Assembly: GCA_947570215.1 (NCBI GenBank)
Contig: CANOTO010000001.1
Coordinates: forward strand, 228,104-262,734
DNA length: 34,631 bases
Reading direction: 5' to 3'
DNA from: an uncultured Clostridia bacterium
GTDB lineage: Bacteria > Bacillota > Clostridia > Christensenellales > CAG-314
Below, piece by piece: positions 26,801-33,342 of this stretch. Numbering within the stretch: the stretch's first letter is position 1; the number at the start of each line of letters is the position of its first letter. A program made the position numbers and the translations under genes. A model generated the notes under the pieces. It saw nothing but the letters and a program-made list of their open reading frames with translations, did no database searches and was not told where the DNA came from.

Positions 26801-28334
26801 GTTTGCTGTCGCCCAAACCGAAATTCATAGACGGGCTGCCTTCCACTGTCGCGTCGAAGGAATAAATCGGAACGTCGCCGTATTCTTTCGTCGCGTCGTG
26901 AGTAAACGCTAACGTAACGGGCGCGCCCGACACGGTAACGGTATATGTAAGTGTATAGCCGTCGTCCGAACGTTTGATTTCGTCTCTTGTAGAACCCGCC
27001 CATTGATAGTCGCCCGTCGTGGTGTTTTCTAACAAAATTTTTATTTCATAAACGCCGCCTTGTTCAAACGCAATAGTACTTTCGCCGTTCGAATCAATTG
27101 CAAACGTTTTATCGTTTAACGAAATTTTTATCGGATTTCTTTCATTAGGATACAATTCGGAAAATTTTACGCTTATTCCGCCGTCTTGGTACTCGACGTT
27201 AAACTTGTCTAATTGCGGCAAATTGAGAAAACCTTGTTTAACGCTGATTTGCGTAAAACTATTAAGTTTTCCGTCGATTGTCGTTCCGTCGCCGCGCGGA
27301 ATGGAAAATTCGACTTTGACAAAACGCGCTAAAACCGTAAGAGTTGTGCCTGTCAATAACGAACTTTCGTTTCTTTCTCTATACAGCTTTAACATACAAT
27401 ATTCGGCATAATCTTGCGCGGGAGCCGTTACAACCGCCCCGTCTTCATACTCAAATTCGAAGTTAAATCCGTCGTAATTGAAAGCGGTTTGAGCAAACTG
27501 CTCCGGACGTGTAGAATAACTGTCCGCGCTCAAGGTAGCAGTTATAGGAGCGACATAACTTATGCCTTCAATAACAATAGACAAAGACACATCCTTAACC
27601 CAATCGCCCAATTGCGTGATACCGGTTTGAGTGGCTTTAATTGCAATTGTACGAGAATACGGCGTATCCTTGGTATATTCGCCGCTGATTACTTTTTTAA
27701 GATAATCGGACGTCGGAGTAAGAGCATCGGACGTGGAAATATAGTCAAGCAAAACTTGATCCGCCGTTGCAACGCCATTAGTTTGTACAACTTTAACCGT
27801 CTCATTCGTAAAGTTTAACGCCGTACCCAAATCGGTCAAGTCGGTGGTAGATGTCAGATTACTCGGCGCAGTCCAACTGTCTGACAATACCAACGCAAAA
27901 GGCTTGACTTCCTGAAAGTTCAATTCGGCAATATAAGTTTCCGTATCGTCAGCGGTTAATTTGACCGTTAACGTTTCGCCGGAAAGCGTACATTCCGCCA
28001 AATCGCCCTTGGCAATGTTTTGAACAAAACCGTCGGAGTACGTGACCGTTACGCCCGTTATACGGTTCAACGCTTCGGTTGAGTTCATTCCTTTCGTAAA
28101 AGCGTAGTATCCCGGAACGGCTTTTTCACGCCAAAAGCCGTCCTGCAGCGAATACGTTGATTCGTCCGCCACGGCGGCAACGCTTTTTACCGTTGCGCCT
28201 TCGGACGGGCCGGTTTGCTCGCCTTCCCCGCCTTCGGCGGCGAAAGCGAATACTCCGAAGCACAACGAAAGCACCAATACCGCAACGCACAGTATCAGCG
28301 CAAACGTCCATTTTCTGTTAGTGTATTTTTCCAT
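14874..28334 (-). CDS. Giant MBG/Ig-like repeat surface protein, membrane-anchored
   Basis: An uninterrupted 4486-residue reading frame. A signal peptide (about 1-33) precedes an ectodomain made of beta-rich repeats. Two kinds alternate: Ig-like units ending in a turn such as KNYEWADG or DNYTWND (about a dozen by eye), and MBG-type units with a YGD or YGN turn after a short strand (roughly 15-20). The C-terminus has one transmembrane segment (about 4411-4438) and a basic then acidic cytoplasmic tail. No LPXTG-like sorting signal or catalytic motif is seen. MBG repeats are typical of bacterial surface stalks and adhesins, so an extended adhesive or scaffold role is inferred; the ligand is unknown. 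The ATG has AAGGAG seven bases upstream. The next gene, 14 bp away, is co-transcribed. Confidence 0.92.
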   Translation of the reverse strand: MEKYTNRKWTFALILCVAVLVLSLCFGVFAFAAEGGEGEQTGPSEGATVKSVAAVADESTYSLQDGFWREKAVPGYYAFTKGMNSTEALNRITGVTVTYSDGFVQNIAKGDLAECTLSGETLTVKLTADDTETYIAELNFQEVKPFALVLSDSWTAPSNLTSTTDLTDLGTALNFTNETVKVVQTNGVATADQVLLDYISTSDALTPTSDYLKKVISGEYTKDTPYSRTIAIKATQTGITQLGDWVKDVSLSIVIEGISYVAPITATLSADSYSTRPEQFAQTAFNYDGFNFEFEYEDGAVVTAPAQDYAEYCMLKLYRERNESSLLTGTTLTVLARFVKVEFSIPRGDGTTIDGKLNSFTQISVKQGFLNLPQLDKFNVEYQDGGISVKFSELYPNERNPIKISLNDKTFAIDSNGESTIAFEQGGVYEIKILLENTTTGDYQWAGSTRDEIKRSDDGYTLTYTVTVSGAPVTLAFTHDATKEYGDVPIYSFDATVEGSPSMNFGLGDSKRVKDGGDPFKQNATNVNEKPNFRLVYSVVNGNGELNNNNKYETPTATGTYEVYVETAETPWYRYAKSEPVDFEITKRTIPVGAIKTSAEFTGKEFSASDVIDLAASGKALADGDKINDVLSLTADKTMLLVDEYGITLALNTEGKGANYVLLDGTTESESITKTFNIVAAKLSFTAYAHKTEFTYGDSIADYLKTVGNLTIDKTNLKGFADVDLDAVTFCKDGETTPLTTDSKTWEVGSYVAKYPTKDLKTVDGAAANKEYNLPEVEVEFTIQPKAVSKVTLTKDGNEFSGDWSSAEGTNYIWQYGTNLVSTLNQWLTGDLNLAPDGKDILTVSVAGTRLLSTTAIDVSSAISGDKITLNQAGDYVVTVALNSNYKWNDGDTNNTLTFYGAIYKAYVSALGFSDTDNETIYNGEEQTVQAQFALSGETDAGWHNQFFTAPSAGVLNITAIVGKGYAAEGLTLADFTVTNGGFKVKNAGTYTVTVAIADTDNYTWNDSQTGETRKIVYTVNRAPLKGSWNYTDPYQYVEGDEPQQTPEFTLELFGDDATKIGFSTTLYSDDAYTTAISGNKITTAGTFYIAVTDWTASVAGDKTYLNYYLPTEGTELEAIRCKFVITPSGLTPITLTTDDPSKYTITDNNKITFIYWGQGVRLSDFIADKTQYFNGEKYYIVISVDGSTTNDLAMKKAATYTVTVKPAPNYKWNTTGDNAASSEQQEYEFTVVINPLAVELTWSDTSMTYGDEQAQAVAVVNNKAAADDDVNVTVKYKNSASDKDYITIGSTTGANKYVAVATELSDKNYTLTGGSNLSTDYFVYKKGIAKPQYNGSASGTYNGSAQTTDCLYSNSDSLWAAQLSAAVTGKYPASWFDDDKRDVAHTTSASFAVADGRLTYTSAGWYSVTFTVNDSANYCWSGSDYETDKAVFGYSGNYTCEWNEFAEIARAEMEAPKLGEYRAMQRDQGIKQEFVDKFNGYNVKYGKYAEINDASKLSDQRQDLTADKTGLVIGKYFVVLTLDEAFKYDYQWVVPYDNEAKEEYLGAQYATHDGQNVYKWTYSQDGSFVYLYYAITASQVDIEYTLLNNGQYTFGDNGAGYWNAATSVFTAIDNPLVRGGDKDGINGLFTLTNHNGDAEIAKVSFAFTKGGEAVTVLSNGLPWEEGTYIVTITIDFADEDTYQQWQRTYTITVLPLKAAIAWQFNGDNVQKDNISTTYNGEGQLPTAIITNMPVKESSEQPAAPALTLNLSSSAVVNAKTYNLYVNALDSDNANTHNFTLGDNKATDYATTFVINQATLTVKGKAVSHVYGDPLSSYNVASNYSIVSGLCDADTTKTLLKVEIQNADGSVMTDTLQAVVGGEYYVVPALLDLNGNYTLTVEDKGTFTVTKRGITVTVKDGVATSKYGDNPVDLNGSAYYTLGGKGLPSGVAATAVFNLYVTDVNSTETTKPNVTSASIVGSYPIAFSYASGADANYNVTLNEANYVIINADITGVNATGYSDKYDGEAHEALLSKSALVKNSQTVTWFIGFTGITGNNDAQKGIAADTDVTLSEYVVKGDAANGLVRNVLQSGWYKVQAKAQYHNDSEVVLVYVDITKATLTISANLSIYFGEYGPENYNGANGKYQMTLGDLRNALLNGHNGQTALDNSVYTVSGLMASDVTDFRGSAVIDGSVSYGYAQGVTYTRGSAQGSYNLAVDVSALTSDNYSFAAGESVLTVRQLPVTVTVNDGNDYTATYGTTPTKLTVEADVAFATEQMSGYADNGTVSLEGLDKSLLASGISTDAYVLDGDGKVTGTNIVKYDGDAVVGYDIVVTLTGNCVLAAGSEHTNTYVIERANNAYTDTDYTLFATNTADGKDISTNVTANIGVLGYAWTYGDYNADTHALGYDPDGKNALKDFNLSYRGTALTVTVYRNDIEIGSTEIAATDNLNAAIDALFGKIHKTDKAFNAGEYKVVYAMAQSGNYNEFGDTWYFNVAKQALTVTAADMSVTYGNGLDTATVNTNALTDNTNGYYRFTVEGLVSNGGTADTFGGLDITMSFGSSYQAGYDNGSVGTYVISDAATHTHKNYAISQVNGTLTVNPRAITVEIVNLDNFFNLLLLRQEGGSYSYMFEEAKELQFILKSGSFAAGDSEGVIELSKETLFTKQSVFVLNTQALTAVSDGDNTNNAGNYPIYATAGAHYVSKCNSAENNYVITVNGALTAPEGVNAIGINAGRFTIKPAQIRSELSQGFTDNTYDGQSKPYNLQTNLPAGVNVDFVANYYKYANGEYTGDRTELGTNAPVNAGYYRVEFRPVSNPNYVSSSLGQNYSISKATITIGTGETTNSKGYSSGTENGISGVYFNGGEFIRSVIFSGLQNGEKINLSWEINRSLYQGQSIGTLGLEEFLTCTPTLGDNAFSFTVRNAGQYSVTVNIKDGEETNGKKFLAENYTLNGNATLSLNVLRETLTITSNNTQVEYGSQLTDNARFDGFNPTYTLGHLAENDAKALLKEENETKRYLQLKDASAALYTTDYAPNTSKWGGSYNLSFNTGNLDAYNFVVATANDTGNITIKARNITVTVKGYPENSSASCTYAGTHDHNDCLQAALKKNKGNFFTVDYKNMTDPSDFASYTIGDDLDLRIATDRYSAGSTPMLPTESSDRYAITFVNAAGDALSTSNIGDNTGKLSYEILPKTLHVVLIQKGGELVTDGVNQVTIPYGTDAASMLAIKFYGWVEGEGTDDGTLNITNNNVTVTGYDLNGYAAWTSIAGAQYYIKPVVNSNNGNYAIDVETIQTQLTVDSLVLNETVKNVYYKELGTDDAPNYNNGVSGAERRIDISFTYGNGLTLPANAAPVTYKDIYGLGDSVYPTKAGTYSATVTFQQNDNGELNYKFADGVSKTFTDWQVLKKPISLDWSAPSVIVGGDSVSKENTVANFVKSIMEIDSFNHNSTSIKDGDTYTATDKGLTLTVNGSGRFDLTVRFNSDAEKNYEWADGTVGSKVILFTAILENNKVTLEVEIADITFGNNVNITKQKVINAIGSEVPNAAIVFTYANVNYTDGMANGVYAGNVNALTFNAIPRSAGWYVARAYYGGDGSYGAGVTYYLFQIEKATVNKPTFTANASVYNGTTLTAALGYNTQLVFIREYTDNHGISGSDYVTTSSGATVRALNAGGYTIKLALRDADNYAWAEDVGELDDNAVVITWNITAASANEIIWSKDNEYEVDYGTPFVATATATYTSSVQYAYAPTGGVALDDASSITDWGTVRPSQHGTYFVRAYCAGTNNYNEAKDYMLITINKATLFATAKGTMTYEDKWADGKFTYVITDANGNVSNITFTEGQLTYVLTDANLNKDALSVGSYDVKLETSGGIVTGLTNANYQVKLAERLGKVTVSPRRINVTIGDAQGYYGETPDMSKVSITVLEQWTGDVKSILGLELNPNATATANVGSYQITATKTNANYEVTFRNGWYTVRPLNVSVALEQGGGVYGGNIKDVRVKHIYKIEDDGNKTDIGVDALDFVYRYTGTTYGGSNVNQTFAPSLAGQYIASIVAIKDSDRYNKANYNLDLNAGEISVPFTVSKKSVDAGRLIVENAPYTNSNIKPTVTVPSDDEAQAMFYYTDGAATKLVYTQDDQAFKTVGLHTFYLTLVDPDNYEWLTVTTAQREMTFRIVKAQNSLVTEGGETKPIIIADWTFGQTANAPTATIKYGDSAQIVFEYSKEADKGYSYNVPTSAGTYYVRATMPADDNYEAFTSAPVQFTINKARLTSPTLTFVTEGEAKNDVYTGKRLFSTVVGYDSLLMRPFYDADKVTVNAIGNSVTVVATDAGTYTVTFALADPDNYCYANGANEVTLNWTISRQKVELPTANNNTYIVNGKDLVYTPNGFDSSIMNIEGNVTAYGGNFTATVTLKDTANYEWADDPNRVDVKFEWSVIGINVVFIVIICVVSGACVALAVMAAIQAIRHRGRKRAEARAIDERSKADGWTGKEPEQETASAETAQDKTETETK

Positions 28335-28345
28335 TTTACAGCTCC

Positions 28346-28368
28346 TTTTCCGCAGGAATATGCGAAAA
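28346..28368 (-). promoter_or_regulatory. Leader hairpin abutting the Shine-Dalgarno of the giant gene
   Basis: On the minus strand TTTTCGCA pairs with TGCGGAAAA, with one bulged G, across a 6-base loop. Its 3' arm runs into the AAGGAG site. It could protect the 5' end of a 15-kb message or tune ribosome access. Confidence 0.45.
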
Positions 28369-28387
28369 CAGTTATATATATGAGATA

Positions 28388-28416
28388 ATTATTACAAACC
28401 GTTCTTAGAATTACAA
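28388..28416 (-). promoter_or_regulatory. Candidate promoter of the giant-protein operon
   Basis: TTGTAA (28411-28416), a 17-base spacer and AATAAT (28388-28393) on the minus strand, with a start near 28381. Both boxes are imperfect. The terminator just upstream (28453-28483) implies that a promoter is needed in this interval. Confidence 0.45.
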
Positions 28417-28452
28417 GATTTCGCTTCGATAGCCTTTTCGAGCCTTGGTGAT

Positions 28453-28483
28453 AAAAAAACCTTACAGCAGGAGCCGTAAGGTT
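28453..28483 (-). terminator. Intrinsic terminator of the small coiled-coil gene
   Basis: AACCTTAC (28458-28465) pairs with GTAAGGTT (28476-28483) across a 10-base loop. On the minus strand it ends in seven Ts (28453-28459, partly in the stem). It lies about 63 bp after the stop at 28546; a C9 homopolymer (28530-28538) lies between them. Confidence 0.85.
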
Positions 28484-28545
28484 GTTAATTTTAGCAAGTC
28501 AAATTGGTCTGTTTATCCGAATAGGAGCGCCCCCCCCCGCTTCGG

Positions 28546-28770
28546 TTACAAATTTTTCAATTCTTCCTTCAGTTTTCGCAGATTTTCCCGTTCCACTTCG
28601 ATAAGCGACGTATACACACGGAAATATTGCGCGTCCTCGTCATTGAGCTTGGTGTTGTTAAGAATGGATTGCAACAACGCCGTTTGCGAACGCCTGCACT
28701 TGTTTTCCAATTCTTCTATTTCCCTTTCGCTATCCATTATGGCGCGCTTCAAATCACTTTTTTTCGACAT
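28546..28770 (-). CDS. Small coiled-coil protein, function unknown
   Basis: A 74-residue, charged protein predicted to be almost wholly helical. Two heptad-like halves (SEREIEELENKCRRSQ near residues 14-29 and VERENLRKLKEELKNL at the end) are joined by a short turn around LNDEDAQYF, which suggests a helical hairpin or dimer. It has no signal peptide or membrane segment, so it is cytoplasmic. The ATG has AGGAG upstream, and the gene has its own strong promoter and terminator, which make it real. It sits between the M60 peptidase and giant-protein genes, but nothing links it functionally to them. I do not recognise a named family. Confidence 0.85.
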   Translation of the reverse strand: MSKKSDLKRAIMDSEREIEELENKCRRSQTALLQSILNNTKLNDEDAQYFRVYTSLIEVERENLRKLKEELKNL

Positions 28771-28850
28771 TTTTATCTCCTTAAATCGAGCGGAGTAAGG
28801 CGCATCCGATTCAGAACGTTACTTCCGCTTATAACTATTTCACGCATATT

Positions 28851-28879
28851 ATTATACTTTCTTTTTATACAAATATCAA
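28851..28879 (-). promoter_or_regulatory. Sigma-A promoter of the small coiled-coil gene
   Basis: TTGATA (28874-28879), a 17-base spacer and a perfect TATAAT (28851-28856) on the minus strand. The start near 28844 gives a leader of about 74 bases. Confidence 0.85.
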
Positions 28880-28952
28880 GCAAATAAGGAAAAAATGTGT
28901 AAAAAAATGTTCCTTTATTGCGGAAAAATTGACTTTATACGATATTTCTTGT

Positions 28953-28998
28953 ATAAAAACAGAACGTATTTCGCATTTAACGCGAAACACGTCCTGTT
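28953..28998 (-). terminator. Intrinsic terminator of the M60 peptidase gene
   Basis: A 17-bp stem (28958-28974 with 28982-28998) includes two pairs that form only as G-U on the minus strand and encloses a 7-base loop. It is followed there by a run of five Ts. It lies about 46 bp after the stop at 29044. The G-U pairs show it is built for minus-strand RNA. Confidence 0.9.
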
Positions 28999-29043
28999 AC
29001 TACGCCGCCTATTGAATAAGCGCGGCTGTATATTTTACCCGTT

Positions 29044-32000
29044 TTACTTCTTCTTGCCGGTAGAATTGCTCGCGGCAGTTTTGGAAGCGGACTTGCCCGA
29101 AGCCGCGGACGGCGAATTGTCCTTTGCCGTCTTGCTCTTAGCGTTTATATCCGCCATTTTCTTGGCCACCGAGTCGTCCACCTTGCCCTGCTTTACGTTT
29201 TTTTCCTTGGCTGCGGTATTTCCGCCTGTTTTTGTCTTGGGCGCGGGCTTTTCTTCGGGTTCATTAGCGGCAGGCTTATTTTTGGACGCGATTACTTCCA
29301 TTTTTTTGTTAACGCTGTCGTTAACCTTGCCCTTTTTGACATTGCTCTTTTCTTTCTTGGGCTTGGAAGCGGACGTCTCCATCGCTTTTACAAGCTTGCT
29401 GCCAAGCACCTTTTCGCGGAATTCGGGCTTGCACAGCAATACGATTACGAATGCCAAGGTTGCGGCGAACAGTACTGCAAACACCGCCATAGTAATTCCC
29501 AGACCCCTTTCGAGATAGATATTGGACGCATTGAGAAGATTGGCTGTATACGGTACGCCCAAAACGCTTAACATCACTTTGCCCGAATTAGTAGTTATTA
29601 TTTCCACGGTATGCTCCTTATCTGATAGATTTTCGAAATTTGCCACAAGCTTACGCGATTCGTCGACGTTGGAATTCAAGTCTACGTAGGACATTGTTTT
29701 GCCGTCGATTTTTATCTTAAGCGCGCCGTAATCCTTGCCGGTTGCGGCATACAGCGCAAAGCTTGTTCCGCTGAACTTGGCGACAACCTTTTGGTTGCGC
29801 TTGGATACCATCAAGTATCCGCTCGCTTCGCCTTGTACGTCGCGCGAATTCTGCCAACGGCGCGTTGCAAACAGCTTATCGCTGTTGGGGGATAATACCC
29901 GCTGCGTGTTTGACTCTACGCCGGCGTCTATCTCCGCAAGCACGGAGAAATGTCCGCCCGAAGTACCCTTGACGACTATACGTATATACCTACCGTTAAT
30001 CTGCGGGAACTTTGCAGTAATGGTTTGACCCACATACGCGCTTCTGTCGCCGCTTGCAATTGTTTTCCATTCGCTTTCGAGCGTTTCCGCTATCTGAATA
30101 TCCCAGTTGGTTATATAGGAATTTACATTGTTGCGAGTAGTTACGCTTACGTAGTTAAAGGGCTGTAAACGCGAAGTATCTATTACGAACACGTGCGGAT
30201 TGCTTTCGGTAATCTTCGGAACGTTACCTTGCCAAACGGTATGCAGATTTGTTCCGGCAACTCCGTCGATTAGGTAGGTCCACTTGTCAGTAACCATTAC
30301 GCCGCCCAAAGCGCCCGTATCGGGGTCGATTTGCTGTTGCTCGTCGTATCTTCCGCCGACGATATTTTCCGGCGCTTGCACTACCGTCCATTCGCTCTTG
30401 TCTGTGCCCGTTGTGTTAAGCTTGATATTATCTTTCTTGGAGATAAGGAACTGAGGCTCGTAAACGTATTGCTCGGGAGCGGGCTTGTTTGTCGAAAGTT
30501 TAGGGTGATATACTTGCGCTACGGGCACGCTTGCGAACGCGTCGTCATCATCGTACTTGTACCCCAATTGGAACACTCCGCCGCCGCCCGTATTGACGTT
30601 AACTATGCGGAAAGCAAGCATTTCGTCTTTCTTTACTTTTATATATTCGCTTCCCTGCGCGGGATAAGCATTGTTGTCCTTTTCGATTACGAATATTTCG
30701 TTTAACTCTTCGAACGACTTGCCGCAATATATCTTCGAGCGGTCGTCCTGTACCGCCGCAAATGATACCTTACCGTCCTTGGGAGCCTTCCAGTAGAACT
30801 CGGATACTCTTATGCCGTCAGCAGTACCGGTATTATAGCGCGGCACGCCCGCAACGGACACAGCCGTTTTCACGCCTTCGCCTTCGGCAATTATTCTGTT
30901 TGCTTCGTTCCAAAAGTCGTTACGATTGATTTTTTCCGCGCAATTATATGCCGTCATACTCGCGCCGTTGTAGCCTATGCGTAAATAAACGGTTAATTTG
31001 TGAACGACCTTGTCTTCGTCGTTCATACGGACGTAGAAGGAAAATTCGTCTAACGCGCCCGTATAATCGGCGTTGAACGAATAGGTATATTTGCCTTCGC
31101 CCGCGTCCGTCAACTTGCCGTGCGCAGGATTGTCGAATCCGATTATCTCAAAGCCCTTGCCCTGTTCGGTATCTAACGAGCTTACGGTAGTTTTCAACAA
31201 ATCGAAAGAAATGTCTTCGCCGAAGGTTACGATATAATCGCCCGCAGTTTTAACTCCGTCTATGCCGCCCGCGTAAAAGTTGGCGACAGGCTCGTAGCTC
31301 GGCAGCGACTTGATAAGCGCAAGCTGATCGTCGTCGAACATATCTTCCGTGATACCTGCCTTAAACAATACGTTGAAATACCTTAGGAAGTTCATTCCGT
31401 ATACAACCGAACAGCGGTAGGCGAAATCCGCACGTTTGTTGCTTGCATAAGACGCGACCGATTTGTAGGTATAAAGCAATTCGTAGAACTTTTCCGCGCC
31501 GAACGAGTGCATAATGGTTGTATACATACGTAAAGCAGGAAAATAGCCATAGCCGGCAAAGTCGGTAGCCGACGTCGCTTTAAGAAAGTTGAGCGAATTG
31601 TTAAGCGACGTATAGGGCGTAACCGTTTCGCCGTGTTCTACGTCGCCCGTGCCGTTACGCATTGTTGTGCCCATATCGCCGATTAAAATGTACGCCAACA
31701 CAGTAAGCGCGTTGTTGCGAACTTCGCCTTCCTGCGAAGTGCCGAAGCCCCATATCGAACCGTAGCTGGCGCCGTGGTTGTGCCCTATTTCGTGCATTAC
31801 GCCCCAAGTTCCGCCTGCAAGCAGCCCGCGGTAATTCATTGCGCCGTTAAACCAGCTCGTAGGATGCGCAAACGAATAGTTGCCGAGCGATACCGCCGCG
31901 CCCGCAGGAACGTGCTGATCGAACATAACCTTGTTAAAGCGGTTGTACGTTCCGCCGGTAAAGGATTCGTCCACCGACAGGAAAGAGTGCCACAGCATAG

Positions 32001-33294
32001 CTAATTTGTCTATTTCGTCCGTTTTTACCTGACGCATATAAGCGTTGGTGCCCATTTCACCCGTAGGACCGATAAGCTGTCCGTTTTCCGTGTCCAACAC
32101 CGCTATTACGCCGGGAGCCTGACGTAGATATTCGTCGAAATATTCGGGAGTAGTAACGCCGAAAATGTAATGCGGCGTTTCGACAGCGCCCGTAATCGTA
32201 ACCTTTACGCGGGAGTAGCAGTTCTGCGGATAAATGTGCAGCACTCCGCCGAAAGCAGAGCCTATACTGTATTCGCCGTTGCCGTTAAGGGCGAACATCG
32301 AGTTAACCCAAGGCGCGCGCGTATCCTGTCTCTGCCATTGACTTTGGTTGGTTACGCAATCGAAACGTCCGTTGGCGGTTAGCACGTCCGCCTTGGTAAA
32401 GTACGCGTCCGCGGTTGTTGCGGTTACCTTGTTGTAGCCGCCCGTTATAGCGTTAAATGCCGCGTCGTTCGCCCCGCCTCGCCAAGCAAGACTGTTTTGC
32501 AGTCCCGTGCCGATAGACAGTCGTTCGCCTTCCGCCAAGCCTTCCACCTTGACGGTAACCAATTCGCCCGCGGGCAGATACAAACCCGTAACGTGCGGAT
32601 TACGGTATAACGGGTCGAGAATAATTTCCTTTTCCACGGCGTTGTCTTCGCCGAGTACCGCTCCGTACTGCGCGTCGGCGGCAGGGTGCTTCTTTAACCA
32701 TTCCTGAGTCAATTCGCCCCTTGCCGAAAGCGCGGCGGCTTCCGTTGCAAGGTGCTGTCCCTGCGTCATAAGCATATATTTGTAGAATTGTGCGTTGGAC
32801 GACGCAATTGCCGTTCCGCCTGCCGTTCCGTTGGCAAACGCGTTTGCTCCGCTTACACTGTGCGACGGACTGCCGTAGTCGGAAAAGGATATGGTCGCCG
32901 TTTTGCGAGTTTCCGTATTGTTTACAAGCTGTCCGTAAACGGTGGAGAGCGTTTTGCTTTCGGTATCGTATACCAACGAAAAGTCGTCAGACAGCAAGCT
33001 CGTCTGCGCTCGCGGAAGATTACGTCGGGTAACCATCATCGAGTCGGAACGCATCGTTACTATGTTATCGGACAATTCTTCGTACAAATACTTATTGAGC
33101 GCGTACGTTTCTTCTATCGGAAGCGTGCTTTCGGGAATTTTGAAAAAAGCCGTCTCTTTTACGCGCAGTAAAATGGGCAAAGTTATACCGAGAATAATAG
33201 CGATTGCCACTACTATCGCGGTTGCGGCTATTATAATTTTTTTGCTTTTGGGAGAAAGCGCAGCAGCGCTTGCATTTTCCTTTTTTTGTTTCAA
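29044..33294 (-). CDS. Membrane-anchored M60-family metallopeptidase with discoidin-like domain
   Basis: A 1416-residue protein. The start is TTG at 33294, with AGGAG ten bases upstream and no nearby in-frame ATG. A hydrophobic segment (about 20-43) leads to the ectodomain. The M60 zinc site is HEIGH at residues 501-505, with Glu522 or Glu524 as third ligand, fitting the family pattern HEXXH-X(8-28)-E. M60 enzymes cut glycoproteins such as mucins beside O-glycans. Residues about 995-1125 resemble an F5/8 type C (discoidin) domain, often glycan-binding. A second transmembrane segment (about 1265-1290) is followed by a Lys/Ala-rich cytoplasmic tail. That tail has two copies of a 23-residue motif (1318-1340 and 1366-1388) built on GKVxDSVxKKM. 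It has its own promoter and terminator. Confidence 0.92.
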   Translation of the reverse strand: MKQKKENASAAALSPKSKKIIIAATAIVVAIAIILGITLPILLRVKETAFFKIPESTLPIEETYALNKYLYEELSDNIVTMRSDSMMVTRRNLPRAQTSLLSDDFSLVYDTESKTLSTVYGQLVNNTETRKTATISFSDYGSPSHSVSGANAFANGTAGGTAIASSNAQFYKYMLMTQGQHLATEAAALSARGELTQEWLKKHPAADAQYGAVLGEDNAVEKEIILDPLYRNPHVTGLYLPAGELVTVKVEGLAEGERLSIGTGLQNSLAWRGGANDAAFNAITGGYNKVTATTADAYFTKADVLTANGRFDCVTNQSQWQRQDTRAPWVNSMFALNGNGEYSIGSAFGGVLHIYPQNCYSRVKVTITGAVETPHYIFGVTTPEYFDEYLRQAPGVIAVLDTENGQLIGPTGEMGTNAYMRQVKTDEIDKLAMLWHSFLSVDESFTGGTYNRFNKVMFDQHVPAGAAVSLGNYSFAHPTSWFNGAMNYRGLLAGGTWGVMHEIGHNHGASYGSIWGFGTSQEGEVRNNALTVLAYILIGDMGTTMRNGTGDVEHGETVTPYTSLNNSLNFLKATSATDFAGYGYFPALRMYTTIMHSFGAEKFYELLYTYKSVASYASNKRADFAYRCSVVYGMNFLRYFNVLFKAGITEDMFDDDQLALIKSLPSYEPVANFYAGGIDGVKTAGDYIVTFGEDISFDLLKTTVSSLDTEQGKGFEIIGFDNPAHGKLTDAGEGKYTYSFNADYTGALDEFSFYVRMNDEDKVVHKLTVYLRIGYNGASMTAYNCAEKINRNDFWNEANRIIAEGEGVKTAVSVAGVPRYNTGTADGIRVSEFYWKAPKDGKVSFAAVQDDRSKIYCGKSFEELNEIFVIEKDNNAYPAQGSEYIKVKKDEMLAFRIVNVNTGGGGVFQLGYKYDDDDAFASVPVAQVYHPKLSTNKPAPEQYVYEPQFLISKKDNIKLNTTGTDKSEWTVVQAPENIVGGRYDEQQQIDPDTGALGGVMVTDKWTYLIDGVAGTNLHTVWQGNVPKITESNPHVFVIDTSRLQPFNYVSVTTRNNVNSYITNWDIQIAETLESEWKTIASGDRSAYVGQTITAKFPQINGRYIRIVVKGTSGGHFSVLAEIDAGVESNTQRVLSPNSDKLFATRRWQNSRDVQGEASGYLMVSKRNQKVVAKFSGTSFALYAATGKDYGALKIKIDGKTMSYVDLNSNVDESRKLVANFENLSDKEHTVEIITTNSGKVMLSVLGVPYTANLLNASNIYLERGLGITMAVFAVLFAATLAFVIVLLCKPEFREKVLGSKLVKAMETSASKPKKEKSNVKKGKVNDSVNKKMEVIASKNKPAANEPEEKPAPKTKTGGNTAAKEKNVKQGKVDDSVAKKMADINAKSKTAKDNSPSAASGKSASKTAASNSTGKKK

Positions 33295-33342
33295 AAGATA
33301 AATTCTCCTTGTTTACGTTGTATTTTAAGTTGCTACTTAAAT

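Noticed and set aside
14901..27818. Many plus-strand open frames of 60-340 codons opposite the giant gene
   Set aside because: They lack ribosome sites and recognisable domains, and they follow from the codon bias of the minus-strand frame.
30490..30510. TTTGTCGAAA, matching a Spo0A binding box
   Set aside because: It lies deep inside the M60 coding sequence; no such box was seen in any promoter region of the window.
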